Assembly (NCBI GenBank): GCA_902604245.1 | Contig: CACKXQ010000003.1 | Coordinates: forward strand, 1 to 64,000 | DNA from: an uncultured Pelagibacteraceae bacterium | GTDB lineage: Bacteria; Pseudomonadota; Alphaproteobacteria; Pelagibacterales; Pelagibacteraceae | Direction of reading: 5' to 3' | DNA: 64,000 nt | Shown: one piece after another, positions 16,329-25,449 of the stretch | Numbering within the stretch: position 1 is the first letter of the stretch | How the letters are laid out: each line of letters starts with the position of its first letter | Position numbers and translations under genes: made by a program | Notes under the pieces: model-generated | What the model was told of the DNA's origin: nothing | The model's input: only the letters and a program-made list of their open reading frames with translations | Database searches by the model: none

Positions 16329-17182
16329 TAAATTGCTCCTTTTTTCTCAGTTGGTTCTAAAGCGTCATAGTTCCAGAGTTTTTTACCTGCAACTACTTTT
16401 GTCATCTTTGAAACATCAAAATTTTCGCCAATCTCAGCGACTTTAAGTTTTCTTTTAATCCAATCTATATCACTTTTTGTCATAGGTGACTCAATCGCAT
16501 CACTACCAAATGATCCAATTTTTCCACCCACATAAATAGTTCCATCATACATAGAGTCTCCAAGGTTTATACCGACGTTACCTAAAATTATTATTCTACC
16601 TCTTTGCATCATAAAGCCAGTAAATGCTCCAGCGTCACCACCAACAATAATTGTTCCACCTTTTTGATCAATTCCTGTTCTAGCACCAACACTACCTTTA
16701 CATATTAAATCTCCACCTCTAACTGCTGCACCAAAACATGATCCCGCATTTTTTTCTATTACTACTTTTCCTGCCATCATATTTTCTGCACATGACCATC
16801 CAACTCTACCATTTATTCTTACTGTTGGACCATCAATAGAGCCAACACCAAAATAACCCAAACTTCCTTCAAATATTAAATTTAATTTATTTAACACTCC
16901 AACACCTAAACTGTGTTTTCCTTGTGGGTTCTTTATAACTATTGTTCCATAACCTTGACTCATTAGCTCATCAATTTTTTTGTTTGCCTCTTTGCAATCT
17001 AGATCATTTACATCAAGGTCAATTCTTTTATTAAAATCAACATCATAAGTTCCCCAATAATAAAAGTTTTCTGCTTCATCTGGATTGAAAAATTTTTGTT
17101 GTGTTTTTCCTGTTAAGACTTCAGAGTGAAGTCCCATTGATTGGGCTTTAGTTTTTTTTTCTGTTGTTTTTAAATTTGCCAT
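16328..17182 (-). CDS. Glutamate synthase GXGXG-domain-like subunit, cassette 2
   Basis: A 284-residue protein with a ~90-residue N-terminal extension followed by the glutamate synthase beta-helix: GSLGYFGVGSIDGPTVRING, GRVGWSCAENMMAGKVVIEK, GAAVRGGDLICKGSVGARTG, GDAGAFTGFMMQRGRIIILG and GNVGINLGDSMYDGTIYVGG. It bridges amidotransferase and FMN subunits in the split enzyme. The start at 17182 has GGAGAGG seven bases upstream and overlaps the amidotransferase gene by 13 bp, indicating translational coupling. It is longer than the cassette 1 counterpart (about 226 residues) because of the N-terminal extension, so the two cassettes are diverged paralogs and not a recent duplication. Confidence 0.78.
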   Translation of the reverse strand: MANLKTTEKKTKAQSMGLHSEVLTGKTQQKFFNPDEAENFYYWGTYDVDFNKRIDLDVNDLDCKEANKKIDELMSQGYGTIVIKNPQGKHSLGVGVLNKLNLIFEGSLGYFGVGSIDGPTVRINGRVGWSCAENMMAGKVVIEKNAGSCFGAAVRGGDLICKGSVGARTGIDQKGGTIIVGGDAGAFTGFMMQRGRIIILGNVGINLGDSMYDGTIYVGGKIGSFGSDAIESPMTKSDIDWIKRKLKVAEIGENFDVSKMTKVVAGKKLWNYDALEPTEKKGAI

Positions 17183-18111
17183 ACTTTTACCTCTCCATCA
17201 AAAGGATCGTAAGTGTCAATTTCGTGGGGCAATATAGATCTTATTGCTATTTCCTCAGAACCCATAGCAACTAAATCATCTGACTCGTATAAGACTAACG
17301 GTTTTGCTGCCATTGTATCTTTAGCCATTCCCAAAGAATCTTTCGTTGCAACAAAATATGTAAACACTCCATCTAACCCTGACAAACTATCCTTCATGCC
17401 TTCTTCTAATGTTGCTCCATTTCTCATTTTCTCTGCTAAATAAACAGCTATCAGCTCAGAGTCACATTCAGACATAAATCTCATGCCTTTGTTCTCTAAC
17501 ACTCTTCTGTTATTCCAGTAATTAGTTAATTGACCATTATGCACAACTGAAACATCGCTAAAAGGATATCCCCAAAAAGGGTGAGCAGATTTGATATCTA
17601 CACCTGACTCAGTTGCCATTCTAGCATGACCTATAGCATGAGTTCCTGTTACTTTTCCAAGATCATACCTATCTAAAACTACTTTTGCATCTCCTAAATC
17701 TTTAATTAATTCTAGTGATTTACCAATTGATAAAATTTCTACACTTTCAATACTCTCAATTTTCTTTGAAAAATCCATTAAATCGTCGTCATATTTCATT
17801 TCATATCTGTAGGAATATGGAGTTAGTTTCTCTTCCTTCAATACTTTTGCACCAAGATTTTTTAACATATCGTCTACAAGTTCTTTCCTCTTATCATAAA
17901 CACTTTCATCTTCATTTATGGAGGAACTACCTTCACCAACATTTTCTCCAACCTTGAATCTCATTATGAAGTTTTCACCATCATTATCTGCATATAGAGC
18001 ATAACCTGTTGAGTCAGGGCCTCTATGCTTTAAAGCCTGAAGCATTGCTTGTAATTCATTTCCTACATTAGAGGATTTTCCTCTATGTATAAGACCAGCT
18101 ATTCCGCACAT
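17170..18111 (-). CDS. Class II glutamine amidotransferase subunit, cassette 2
   Basis: A 313-residue Ntn-hydrolase: MCGIAGLIHRG (nucleophile Cys2), LKHRGPDSTGYALY, GHARMATESGVDIKSAHPFW, VVHNGQLTNYWNNRRVLENK, and SECDSELIAVYLAEKM. It should hydrolyse glutamine or a gamma-glutamylamide and deliver the amine to the FMN subunit. The mRNA has a clear AAGGAG site before the ATG. It follows the second GS-like gene by 22 bp and overlaps the GXGXG gene. Compared with cassette 1 it has a different insert (about residues 50-130). These genes resemble the rhizobial glxBCD and methylotroph mgsABC sets; which of these functions applies here is not settled by sequence reading. Confidence 0.78.
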   Translation of the reverse strand: MCGIAGLIHRGKSSNVGNELQAMLQALKHRGPDSTGYALYADNDGENFIMRFKVGENVGEGSSSINEDESVYDKRKELVDDMLKNLGAKVLKEEKLTPYSYRYEMKYDDDLMDFSKKIESIESVEILSIGKSLELIKDLGDAKVVLDRYDLGKVTGTHAIGHARMATESGVDIKSAHPFWGYPFSDVSVVHNGQLTNYWNNRRVLENKGMRFMSECDSELIAVYLAEKMRNGATLEEGMKDSLSGLDGVFTYFVATKDSLGMAKDTMAAKPLVLYESDDLVAMGSEEIAIRSILPHEIDTYDPFDGEVKVWQI

Positions 18112-18133
18112 ATTTCTCCTTAACTAAATTTGT

Positions 18134-19603
18134 TTATGGCAGGCAATCCAAATAGGTATCTAGATCCCATTGAGTTGTTGCACCTAAAAATCTTTCCCAT
18201 TCATCATTTTTATACCAATGAAATATTTTATACATTTCATCCGGCATAGCAGATTGAATAACTTTATCCTCTGCTAAACGATCTAAAGCTTCACCAAGAC
18301 TTAAAGGTAATTTTTTAACATTTTTTCCAGCTTTTTGAGCTTCATAAATATTTCTAGACTCAGGTTTTCCAGGGTCGATATTATTCGTTATTCCATCATC
18401 AAAAGCTTTTAATAAACTCGCTCCCATTAAATATGGATTATGCATTGAATCTACGGATCTGTATTCAAATCTACCTGGTGCGGAAACTCTTAATCCACAT
18501 GTTCGATTTTGGTATCCCCAATCAGCATAAACAGGTGCCCAAAAACCCTGATCCCACAATCTTCTATATGAATTAACTGTTGACGAACCAATGGCTGTTA
18601 AAGCAGGTAAGTGTTTCATTACTCCACCAATTGATTTCAATCCAATTTTTCCTGGCAACTGGACATCTTTTGTATCTGGCATAAAAGTATTAGTACCGCC
18701 TTCTACATAACTGAAAACCTCATCCATCCCTGGTAGAGACTTATGACCTAATTTATTTATTTTATCTTTCCCACCTGTCCATAGAGACATATTAGTATGA
18801 CAACCACTAGCAGAAACTCCCATAAAAGGTTTTGTCATAAAACATGCAATCAAATTAAATTCTCTTGCAACCTGAGCACAAATTTGTCTGTAAGTAGATA
18901 ATCTATCTGCATTTCTTAAAACATCATCATACATCCAGTTTAATTCTAGTTGTCCAGGAGCATCTTCATGATCGCCTTGAATCATATCAAAGCCCATAGC
19001 TCTTGCGTATTCCATTACTTTCATAAATACTGGTCTTAAAGACTCGAATTGATCTATGTGATAACAATATGGTTTAGAAAAACCTTTTCCTGTTGGAGTA
19101 CCATCACCATTTCTAGTTAACCACATCATTTCTGGCTCAGTTCCAACTCTAAGTTGATAACCATGTTTTTTCTTAAATTCTTTAGCAATAATTCTTAAAT
19201 TACCTCTACAATCAGATGTTAAGTGACCACCTGGATTTTCTCTTTCCTCTCTATTTCTAAAACAAGTTACAAAAACTCTTGCAACTTTTTTATCCCAAGG
19301 TAATTGGCAAAACGTTTCTGGATCAGGTATTCCAACCAATTCTTTAGCTTCAGGACCATATCCTATGTAGTTATTGTGACGATCTAAGAATAAATTAGCT
19401 GTTGCACCGTAAACTAATTGAAAACCTTTTTCACATGTTCTTTCCCAATGATCAGCAGGAATTCCTTTACCAACAACTCTTCCTGTTACTGAAATAAATT
19501 GAAAAAAAATATAATCAATTTTTAGTTCGTTGATTTTAGCTCTAACTTGTTTTACTAACTTTGCTCTACCTGGTTGATTAACATGTTTCTCTAGATCAGT
19601 CAT
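18134..19603 (-). CDS. Glutamine synthetase-like ligase (GlnT/GmaS-related), cassette 2
   Basis: A 489-residue GS-fold protein. It has an N-terminal beta-grasp region (DYIFFQFISVTGRVVGKGIP), the catalytic strand LRVGTEPEMMWL, GDHEDAPGQLELNWMYDD, ASGCHTNMSLW, and APGRFEYRSVDSMHNPYLMG. All expected metal/ATP loops are visible, so it is probably active. It is clearly different from the 441-residue paralog at 8285-9610 and longer by about 50 residues, mainly in the N-terminal half. It leads cassette 2 with genes for the three split glutamate synthase domains. Possible reactions are glutamine synthesis, gamma-glutamylmethylamide synthesis, or ligation of another amine to glutamate. It lies downstream of the FAD oxidoreductase and Tdm genes, which favours an amine released by demethylation. 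Confidence 0.75.
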   Translation of the reverse strand: MTDLEKHVNQPGRAKLVKQVRAKINELKIDYIFFQFISVTGRVVGKGIPADHWERTCEKGFQLVYGATANLFLDRHNNYIGYGPEAKELVGIPDPETFCQLPWDKKVARVFVTCFRNREERENPGGHLTSDCRGNLRIIAKEFKKKHGYQLRVGTEPEMMWLTRNGDGTPTGKGFSKPYCYHIDQFESLRPVFMKVMEYARAMGFDMIQGDHEDAPGQLELNWMYDDVLRNADRLSTYRQICAQVAREFNLIACFMTKPFMGVSASGCHTNMSLWTGGKDKINKLGHKSLPGMDEVFSYVEGGTNTFMPDTKDVQLPGKIGLKSIGGVMKHLPALTAIGSSTVNSYRRLWDQGFWAPVYADWGYQNRTCGLRVSAPGRFEYRSVDSMHNPYLMGASLLKAFDDGITNNIDPGKPESRNIYEAQKAGKNVKKLPLSLGEALDRLAEDKVIQSAMPDEMYKIFHWYKNDEWERFLGATTQWDLDTYLDCLP

Positions 19604-19670
19604 ATTCCCCCTTAAGAATTTTTAGACCAAAAAGTTAACTGAAAAAAAAACATCTGTCTACTTAGATAAA

Positions 19671-20996
19671 TCAGCTCCAAGGAAACGGACTATTAGATGT
19701 TGGGTGTAATTCACCTTTCTCGTATCGGTTGAATCTAAATGGTTTTAGTAATTCACTCTCCGTGCCAAGAATTTCTTTTGCAACAAGCTCTCCAACGCCA
19801 ATCATTTTATAGCCATGGTTAGAGTCTGCTATCATGTAAACGTTTTCTAAAAATCTATCGAAAATTGGAAAAGAATCTGGTGTCATACATCCAAGTCCGC
19901 CTGATGGTCCTTTTCTATATAAATCTGATTTTCCTTCAAATCTTTTTTGACAATGAGCTAAAGCTGAACACCACATATCATTAAAAGCATCTGTTGTTTG
20001 ATACTCTGGTGACTCAATTCCATATGGGTCAACGTTTACTTGATCAAAATGTTTATCAACAATGTAAGGTGAAGTTCCACCTTGAACACCAAGTCCGTCA
20101 ATATCTGGTTTGTAATATATTCCCCAAATTTTATCTGTAATTAATTTTTTAGTTTTATCTGAATATAAAGGAGCTGTAGAGTCCACATGAATAACAGGTG
20201 GCTGTTCACCATTATCCATTTTTAAAAAATCTGGTTCTACACCAAGTACACCCTCTTGAAGCATCCAATATTTCCACATGTCTGTTTCGTGAATTCTGCC
20301 ATCTTTACCTTTAATATTTGCAGTTTTAGGAAGCTCTAACATATTCCAAAAATCTCTTGCCCAAGGACCTGCTCCAACAACAACTTGTTCACATTCTATT
20401 GTACCTTTGTCTGTTTCAACTCCTGTAACAGCTTTACTATTACTACCTCTTTTAAAACCAGTGACTTTAACACCTTTCATTACTTCAACACCATTTGAAG
20501 TAGATTTATGTTCTAGTGCTTTAATTGAATCTTTATTAAAAGCGTATCCACCTTTTTTTTCATGAAGAACAGAAGTTATGCCTTGTGCTTGCCAGTCACC
20601 AAACATACCTTTCATATATTTCATGCAATCTTTTTCACCTTCTATAAATTCAGATTCGTAACCAATTGCTTTTTGTTGTTCATAAATAGTTGCAACATCT
20701 GCATGCATTACCTCTGGTGAAATCTGTAAATAACCAACTGCATTATATTTAAATGCTTTAGGGTCGCTCTCCCAAACTGAAACTGAATGAGCCATTAATT
20801 CTCTCATTGCAGGCTGAAAATAATTATTTCTTACAACTCCACACGCAATACCACTTGCCCCTGCTGCGGTATCTTTTTTTTCTAATACGACAATATCACC
20901 TGGATTTTTGTAAGTTTCGGAAAGTTTCCAAGCAGTACTAAGACCGTGAATTCCCCCTCCAACGATTACTACTTTAGCTTTTGTCGGTAATGACAT
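19671..20996 (-). CDS. FAD-dependent amine oxidoreductase (DAO / sarcosine-dehydrogenase-like family)
   Basis: A 441-residue flavoprotein of the DAO fold. The N-terminal VVIVGGGIHGLSTAWKLSE is the ADP-binding motif, followed by VVLEKKDTAAGASGIACGVV. Downstream segments include VVVGAGPWARDFWNML and the C-terminal SGGLGCMTPDSFPIFD and MIADSNHGYKMIGVGE, close to sarcosine oxidase/dimethylglycine dehydrogenase families. No GcvT domain is fused. It probably oxidatively demethylates or deaminates a secondary or tertiary amine. It lies between Tdm, which makes dimethylamine, and the GS/glutamate synthase cassette, which could use methylamine. No dimethylamine monooxygenase (DmmABC) is in the window, so this enzyme is a candidate for the missing dimethylamine-to-methylamine step. 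That is inference. Confidence 0.78.
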   Translation of the reverse strand: MSLPTKAKVVIVGGGIHGLSTAWKLSETYKNPGDIVVLEKKDTAAGASGIACGVVRNNYFQPAMRELMAHSVSVWESDPKAFKYNAVGYLQISPEVMHADVATIYEQQKAIGYESEFIEGEKDCMKYMKGMFGDWQAQGITSVLHEKKGGYAFNKDSIKALEHKSTSNGVEVMKGVKVTGFKRGSNSKAVTGVETDKGTIECEQVVVGAGPWARDFWNMLELPKTANIKGKDGRIHETDMWKYWMLQEGVLGVEPDFLKMDNGEQPPVIHVDSTAPLYSDKTKKLITDKIWGIYYKPDIDGLGVQGGTSPYIVDKHFDQVNVDPYGIESPEYQTTDAFNDMWCSALAHCQKRFEGKSDLYRKGPSGGLGCMTPDSFPIFDRFLENVYMIADSNHGYKMIGVGELVAKEILGTESELLKPFRFNRYEKGELHPTSNSPFPWS

Positions 20997-21093
20997 TATT
21001 AAACATTATTTTTTGCAAAGGGTTAAATATATAATTTTTTTTATATATAAAATTTAGAAATAAAAACTTATAGAACTTAGGATTTACTTATTG

Positions 21094-21444
21094 TTAAAAG
21101 CTTAAATTTTTTAGAGTAGATAAATAATCGTTAAATTCCGTAATAAACGAAGTACTTGGTTTTATATGTTTTTTTCTTTGATCCTCAGCAGTTTTTTCTA
21201 AATAAAAAAAACCTTTTTCACATGCCTCATTAATTATTAATGCAGATTTTGGTCTAGAGGTTTTAAATAGTTTAGTTTTTAGCTCTTCTACTGATAAATT
21301 TTGTTTTTGCTTAAATGCCGACATTACTAAAAGCATCATATGATAATGGGAAGGTGATTTTCTAAAAAAATAGTTGCTAGATGTATGTGAAAGTTTCATT
21401 TGATCTTCCCAAAACTCTAACAAATCCTTAGTTGATTTAGCCAT
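21094..21444 (-). CDS. Small MarR-like winged-helix protein next to tdm
   Basis: A 116-residue soluble protein. The central part reads as a helix-turn-helix (QNLSVEELKTKLFKTSRP, SALIINEACEKGFFYL) and the following ..EDQRKKHIKPSTSFITEF resembles the wing and C-terminal helix of MarR proteins, where D-x-R and a Thr/Ser-start helix are conserved. The N-terminal dimerisation part is shortened. Its ATG overlaps the tdm stop by one base, so it is co-transcribed and translated with TMAO demethylase. A role as a local regulator of TMAO genes is plausible. The family assignment is by eye and moderate. Confidence 0.55.
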   Translation of the reverse strand: MAKSTKDLLEFWEDQMKLSHTSSNYFFRKSPSHYHMMLLVMSAFKQKQNLSVEELKTKLFKTSRPKSALIINEACEKGFFYLEKTAEDQRKKHIKPSTSFITEFNDYLSTLKNLSF

Positions 21445-23783
21445 TAAGATCTTACTTTAGTTTTCTTTGGATCGTAATGTGGAAATCCAACAATTTTAGC
21501 AGGAATTCTTTTTTGATGCCCATCTATCTTTCCAATTTCAACATCATTACCTATTTCTGAGTGACCTACGTCTATTCTGCATAATGCAATATTTTTATTT
21601 AAAGTCGGAGAGATACACCCGCTTGTTATAATGCCAACCTGAGATCTTCCAATATGAACACAGTCTCCATGGTTAGCTATCTCTTTGCCAATAAGCTCTA
21701 ATCCTACTAGTTTTTTTTGAGGATTTTCTTTTCTCTTAATTAAATTTTCTCTTCCAATAAAATCCTCTGTTTTGGACTTTAATGGAACAGAAAATCCAAT
21801 GCCAGCTTCAAAAGGATCTTGTTGTCCATCAAATTCATTACCAAATAAAATTAAACCAGCTTCAATTCTTAAAAGATCCAAAGCCGCAAAACCAGCTGGT
21901 ATCAAACCTTCATCTTTTCCTGCTTCCATTACCTTGTCCCAAACCTTAGGAGCGTCACTTGGATGACACCAAATTTCAAAACCAAGTTCACCAGTATAAC
22001 CTGTTCTTGAAACAATTAATGGTATTCCGTTTAATTCTTCCAATCTACAAATTGTAAATCTAAACCATTCCAATTCAGATATAGAAGGTTGGGTAGGTGG
22101 AGTAAAAATTATTTTTTCTAGAATTTTTCTACTTTTTGGACCTTGTAAAGATAAATTATTTATTTGGTCAGTAGAATTTTTGATATGAACTTTGTAATTT
22201 TTTTTCTTTGCTTGTTCTTTAAGCCACTCACCTCCATATTCATCACCACAAATCCATCTAAAACCATGATCACTAAGTTTTAATAACGTTCCATCATCAA
22301 ACATAGTTCCATTTTCATAACACATTGCTGAATAAACAATTTGACCAACTGAAAGTTTTTTTACATTTCGTGTTAATGTATAGTTCATTAATTCTTCAGC
22401 ATCTGGTCCAAGAATTTCAAACTTTCTCAATGAAGATAAGTCAATTAGTACTGCGTCTTCTCTGCATGCATTGTATTCATTAATTACACCATGTTTTGTA
22501 TAATCATTTGGTAACCAAAAGCCTCTAGCATCGACAAAGTTTCTAGTTAATTTTGATGTTCTCTCATAGAAACCCGTATTTCTCGTAAGTTTATTTTCTG
22601 AATCTGTTTTCATTCTAAAACCATATGATTTTGTAAACTCTTTGCTTTTTTCATAGGTTCTAACAAAAATATCAGTAGGGTTCCATCCATTACAGCTATC
22701 AATATCGCTAGGGCATGCAGTTGTTCCACATGTTAAATCTTTTAACGCTTTAAAAATGACGTAATCTCCTGGCCTCGCATAAGATTCATCAGATGTAACA
22801 GAATTTTGACCTCCAGAAGATGTATTAAAGAAAAGATTGATCGCATGCCAACCTTTTTTTTCTTCCACACCATACTTTTTCATTGAATCATTTAAATTGT
22901 CAGAGCAATTTGCATGACCAAAATATCCAGAATCTTCGTAGTACTTTGAGGTACAAGCTAAATTAAATGTATCATGAATACCCACTGTATCTCTTACAAC
23001 TTCTACCAATGGCTCATGATCAGTATCATAGAATTTTGAAAATAAACCAGGACCAGGGAAAGTATGTCCCATAAACGTTCTAGTAGTTTGCCAATCAAGA
23101 CCTCTTTCTATACCTTTTTCAAGTTTAGCAGTGTCGTATGCAACAAAATCTGAGCATTGTCTTCCCGTTGGTGTAATTATTTGAATATAGTCTCCAGCTT
23201 TAACTTGATATCCTGTTGCAGTTTTTCTATCTATATTAACTTCATAGTCAGGATCGTAAATTGGATCAGGGATTATTGAAAATTCTTTTTCAGAATTTTT
23301 AATTTTTGCTCTTTTAACTAATACAGTTAGATCTGAAGGTGGATTTTGATCATGAACAAGCATATCGGTTCCTGGAGCAGCAAAGATGCAATAACAGTTA
23401 TCCTTCGAATTTAGAATTATTTCTTCCCCTGCAGAAGTGTTTTTATCAAAAATTACTGATGAAGCAGCTTTCTCAATTTGTAAATTTCTTTTTTTTAATT
23501 GAAGTAATGCTTGTAAAGAACTTTCTTCATTTCTCAAAAGTATTTTTTTTATTTCTGATGATTTTTTATTTTCTTTTAAATTTAAAATTCCTAATTCTGA
23601 TTTTCCATGTTTATCAAAAATATTTATTTCGCAAATTTGATTTCCCTCATTATTTATAATTTTAATTTCATCTTCAGGAAATATTTGAATACCAGTAATT
23701 CCACCTGCATTGACCACATATCTTTCAACTCCAGGTGGTAATAAGTTTAAACCAGGTTCTTTAATACTTAAACTTGTTTGCAT
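21444..23783 (-). CDS. tdm: Trimethylamine N-oxide demethylase (DUF1989 + GcvT fusion)
   Basis: A 779-residue protein. Residues ~190-375 form the DUF1989 domain (QIITPTGRQCSDFVAY, FMGHTFPGPGLFSKFYDTDH, FGHANCSDN, KDLTCGTTACPSDIDSCNGW), with Cys and His residues that can bind metal. Residues ~400-779 form a GcvT-type tetrahydrofolate-binding domain (VLIDLSSLRKFEILGPDAEE, NLSLQGPKSRKILEK, SRTGYTGELGFEIW, AALDLLRIEAGLILFGNEF). This exact fusion is characteristic of Tdm, which converts TMAO to dimethylamine and formaldehyde, the latter captured by THF. The gene is divergent from tmoX (TMAO binding protein) across a 145-bp gap and shares the region with tmm. Its N-terminal ~190 residues are less conserved. 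It could have another N-oxide or amine substrate, but context strongly favours TMAO. Confidence 0.88.
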   Translation of the reverse strand: MQTSLSIKEPGLNLLPPGVERYVVNAGGITGIQIFPEDEIKIINNEGNQICEINIFDKHGKSELGILNLKENKKSSEIKKILLRNEESSLQALLQLKKRNLQIEKAASSVIFDKNTSAGEEIILNSKDNCYCIFAAPGTDMLVHDQNPPSDLTVLVKRAKIKNSEKEFSIIPDPIYDPDYEVNIDRKTATGYQVKAGDYIQIITPTGRQCSDFVAYDTAKLEKGIERGLDWQTTRTFMGHTFPGPGLFSKFYDTDHEPLVEVVRDTVGIHDTFNLACTSKYYEDSGYFGHANCSDNLNDSMKKYGVEEKKGWHAINLFFNTSSGGQNSVTSDESYARPGDYVIFKALKDLTCGTTACPSDIDSCNGWNPTDIFVRTYEKSKEFTKSYGFRMKTDSENKLTRNTGFYERTSKLTRNFVDARGFWLPNDYTKHGVINEYNACREDAVLIDLSSLRKFEILGPDAEELMNYTLTRNVKKLSVGQIVYSAMCYENGTMFDDGTLLKLSDHGFRWICGDEYGGEWLKEQAKKKNYKVHIKNSTDQINNLSLQGPKSRKILEKIIFTPPTQPSISELEWFRFTICRLEELNGIPLIVSRTGYTGELGFEIWCHPSDAPKVWDKVMEAGKDEGLIPAGFAALDLLRIEAGLILFGNEFDGQQDPFEAGIGFSVPLKSKTEDFIGRENLIKRKENPQKKLVGLELIGKEIANHGDCVHIGRSQVGIITSGCISPTLNKNIALCRIDVGHSEIGNDVEIGKIDGHQKRIPAKIVGFPHYDPKKTKVRS

Positions 23784-23868
23784 TTTTAAAAAATATTTAA
23801 AAATTATACAAAAGTATAAATAAATTTATATATAAATTTTATATATACATTTGTATCTATTTTGCTAG

Positions 23869-23897
23869 TTGACTGTAACTTTAATAGAGGAGATACT
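23869..23897 (+). promoter_or_regulatory. Sigma-70-type promoter for tmoX
   Basis: TTGACT (23869-23874) and GATACT (23892-23897) are separated by 17 bp, a good match to the sigma-70 -35/-10 consensus (5/6 and 4/6). The predicted start near 23904 leaves a ~25-nt leader with an AAGGAAAGGG ribosome-binding site ahead of the ATG at 23929. It lies in the divergent tdm-tmoX gap next to an AT-rich stretch that could carry regulator sites. Confidence 0.5.
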
Positions 23898-23928
23898 TTA
23901 AACACTTAATATTAAGGAAAGGGAAATA

Positions 23929-24882
23929 ATGAAAAAAATAATATCTCTATTATCAGCTATGGTGATATCTCTTGTAAGTTTTGCAGGGATTTCAAACGCA
24001 GCAGATAGTAAAAAACCAATTGTTATCCCAACTCATAACTGGTCAAGCCAAATTGTAATGGCTTACGTAATTGGCGGAATTTTTGAAAGTATGGGGAACA
24101 ATGTAAAATATGTAAATGCTGACTCTCAAGCAGTTTATGAGTCAATTAGAATTGGTGATGTAACTATATCTCATGAAGTATGGGAATCTGCATTCGGAAA
24201 ATCATTCACAACTGCTTTAGATAAAGGTGGTTTATTAGATATGGGTGATCACGAAGCTAGAACTCTTGAAGATATGGGATATCCAAACTGGGTTGTAGAA
24301 AAAGGCTTATGCCCTGGACTACCAGACTGGACTGCATTAAAAAATCCTGATTGTGCGAAAAATTTCACAACACCTGATTCACCAGATGGAAAAGGTAGAA
24401 TGTTAGAAGGACCACAAACATGGCATGGAGATTTAATACCTCAAAGAGTTGATGCTCTAGGATTAGGAGATCTATGGTGGGTTAAATTTGCTGGAAGTGC
24501 AGATGCACTTTGGGCAGAGTTAGCTGCAGCTAAAAAAGAAGGAAGAGGAACTATCATATTTAACTGGACACCAAACTTTACAGATGGTGCTGGTTTTACA
24601 TTTATCGACTTTCCTCCATACACAGCTGGTTGTAGACCAGAAGATGGTGGAGATGGAAAATGTGGTTCTCCGGATGGTTATTTAAAAAAAGCTGCACATG
24701 AAGATTTTCCAAAAACTCATCCAGCAGCTGCAAAAACGTTTAAAAAAATGTCATTCTCTACAAGTCAAATTGGTGCAATGGCAGCTTTAGTTGATGTCGA
24801 CAAAATGACTCACGAAGATGCAGCAAAAAAATGGCTAGCTGACAATAAGAGTGTGTGGGAAGAATTTACACACGATCATTAA
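23929..24882 (+). CDS. tmoX: TMAO/quaternary-amine ABC transporter substrate-binding protein
   Basis: A 317-residue periplasmic protein. The signal peptide covers residues ~1-24 (ending SNAA). The mature part is OpuAC/ProX-like with Trp- and Tyr-rich segments (PTHNWSSQIVMAYVIGG, SHEVWESAFGKSF, PQTWHGDLIP, DLWWVKFAGSADALWAELAA, FNWTPNFTDG) that would form the aromatic cage binding a methylated amine head. Cysteines at LCPGLPDW/NPDCAKN suggest a disulfide. A strong terminator follows, and ATPase and permease genes lie 1.5 kb downstream. Divergent tdm and nearby tmm make TMAO the best substrate; glycine betaine or choline are alternatives for this family. Start chosen for the strong RBS and signal peptide. 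Confidence 0.85.
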   Translation: MKKIISLLSAMVISLVSFAGISNAADSKKPIVIPTHNWSSQIVMAYVIGGIFESMGNNVKYVNADSQAVYESIRIGDVTISHEVWESAFGKSFTTALDKGGLLDMGDHEARTLEDMGYPNWVVEKGLCPGLPDWTALKNPDCAKNFTTPDSPDGKGRMLEGPQTWHGDLIPQRVDALGLGDLWWVKFAGSADALWAELAAAKKEGRGTIIFNWTPNFTDGAGFTFIDFPPYTAGCRPEDGGDGKCGSPDGYLKKAAHEDFPKTHPAAAKTFKKMSFSTSQIGAMAALVDVDKMTHEDAAKKWLADNKSVWEEFTHDH

Positions 24883-24903
24883 GGTTAATTAAATAAATTA
24901 AAG

Positions 24904-24938
24904 ATCTCCCCCAATTAAATTGGGGGAGATTTTTTTTT
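24904..24938 (+). terminator. Strong intrinsic terminator after tmoX
   Basis: ATCTCCCCCAAT (24904-24915) pairs perfectly with ATTGGGGGAGAT (24919-24930), followed by a run of nine T residues to 24938. This is a textbook rho-independent terminator, 21 bp after the tmoX stop. It separates tmoX expression from the ATPase and permease genes downstream, which would let the binding protein be made in excess. Confidence 0.92.
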
Positions 24939-24953
24939 CACCTCAAAAAAATA

Positions 24954-25415
24954 ATGGTAAAAATATTTTATATAATATTGTTAAACTTTTTTATTTTCAA
25001 TTTTACTTGTGCAAAAGACATAAGTATTGATGAAAATCTTAATTTAGAGTTTTTATGTGAGTTAGAAAAAAAAATTGTTAAGAATTCGGAATATAATTAC
25101 AAAACTTTTCTAGCAAAAGACTTAAATGTTAAAAATTTAGATTCATTTCAAATTTATTCAAATAAACCTAGCACATTAATGGTAAATGGATTATCAAAAT
25201 TTTTCTCTCAGAATTCAAATTTTGACGTAAAAATAGTAAATAAGGATGTAGTTTTATTTAAAGCCTTTAATAATGAAAAAACTTATTCAGAATCTGCAAT
25301 AATTACAAGAAAATCAGGTGAATTAATTCACGAAATTACAAAAAATATAAATACAGAAAATTCGGAAAAAGATATTTCAATTTATATATGTAAGAATAAA
25401 TCAAAAAATGCCTAA
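24954..25415 (+). CDS. Small exported protein of unknown function within the tmo locus
   Basis: A 153-residue protein with an N-terminal hydrophobic signal (about residues 1-20, ending FTCA; a lipobox-like LPAC motif is not clear). The rest is soluble, Lys/Asn-rich with no motif I recognise; single cysteines occur near residue 36 and near the C terminus (IYICKNKSKNA). It starts 16 bp after the tmoX terminator T-run and is followed 34 bp later by the MORN gene. It may be periplasmic. Its place between tmoX and tmoW is unusual; it may be unrelated to transport. Confidence 0.65.
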   Translation: MVKIFYIILLNFFIFNFTCAKDISIDENLNLEFLCELEKKIVKNSEYNYKTFLAKDLNVKNLDSFQIYSNKPSTLMVNGLSKFFSQNSNFDVKIVNKDVVLFKAFNNEKTYSESAIITRKSGELIHEITKNINTENSEKDISIYICKNKSKNA

Positions 25416-25449
25416 TTTTTTTTTAAAAAATTTTGTGTAATATATTTCC

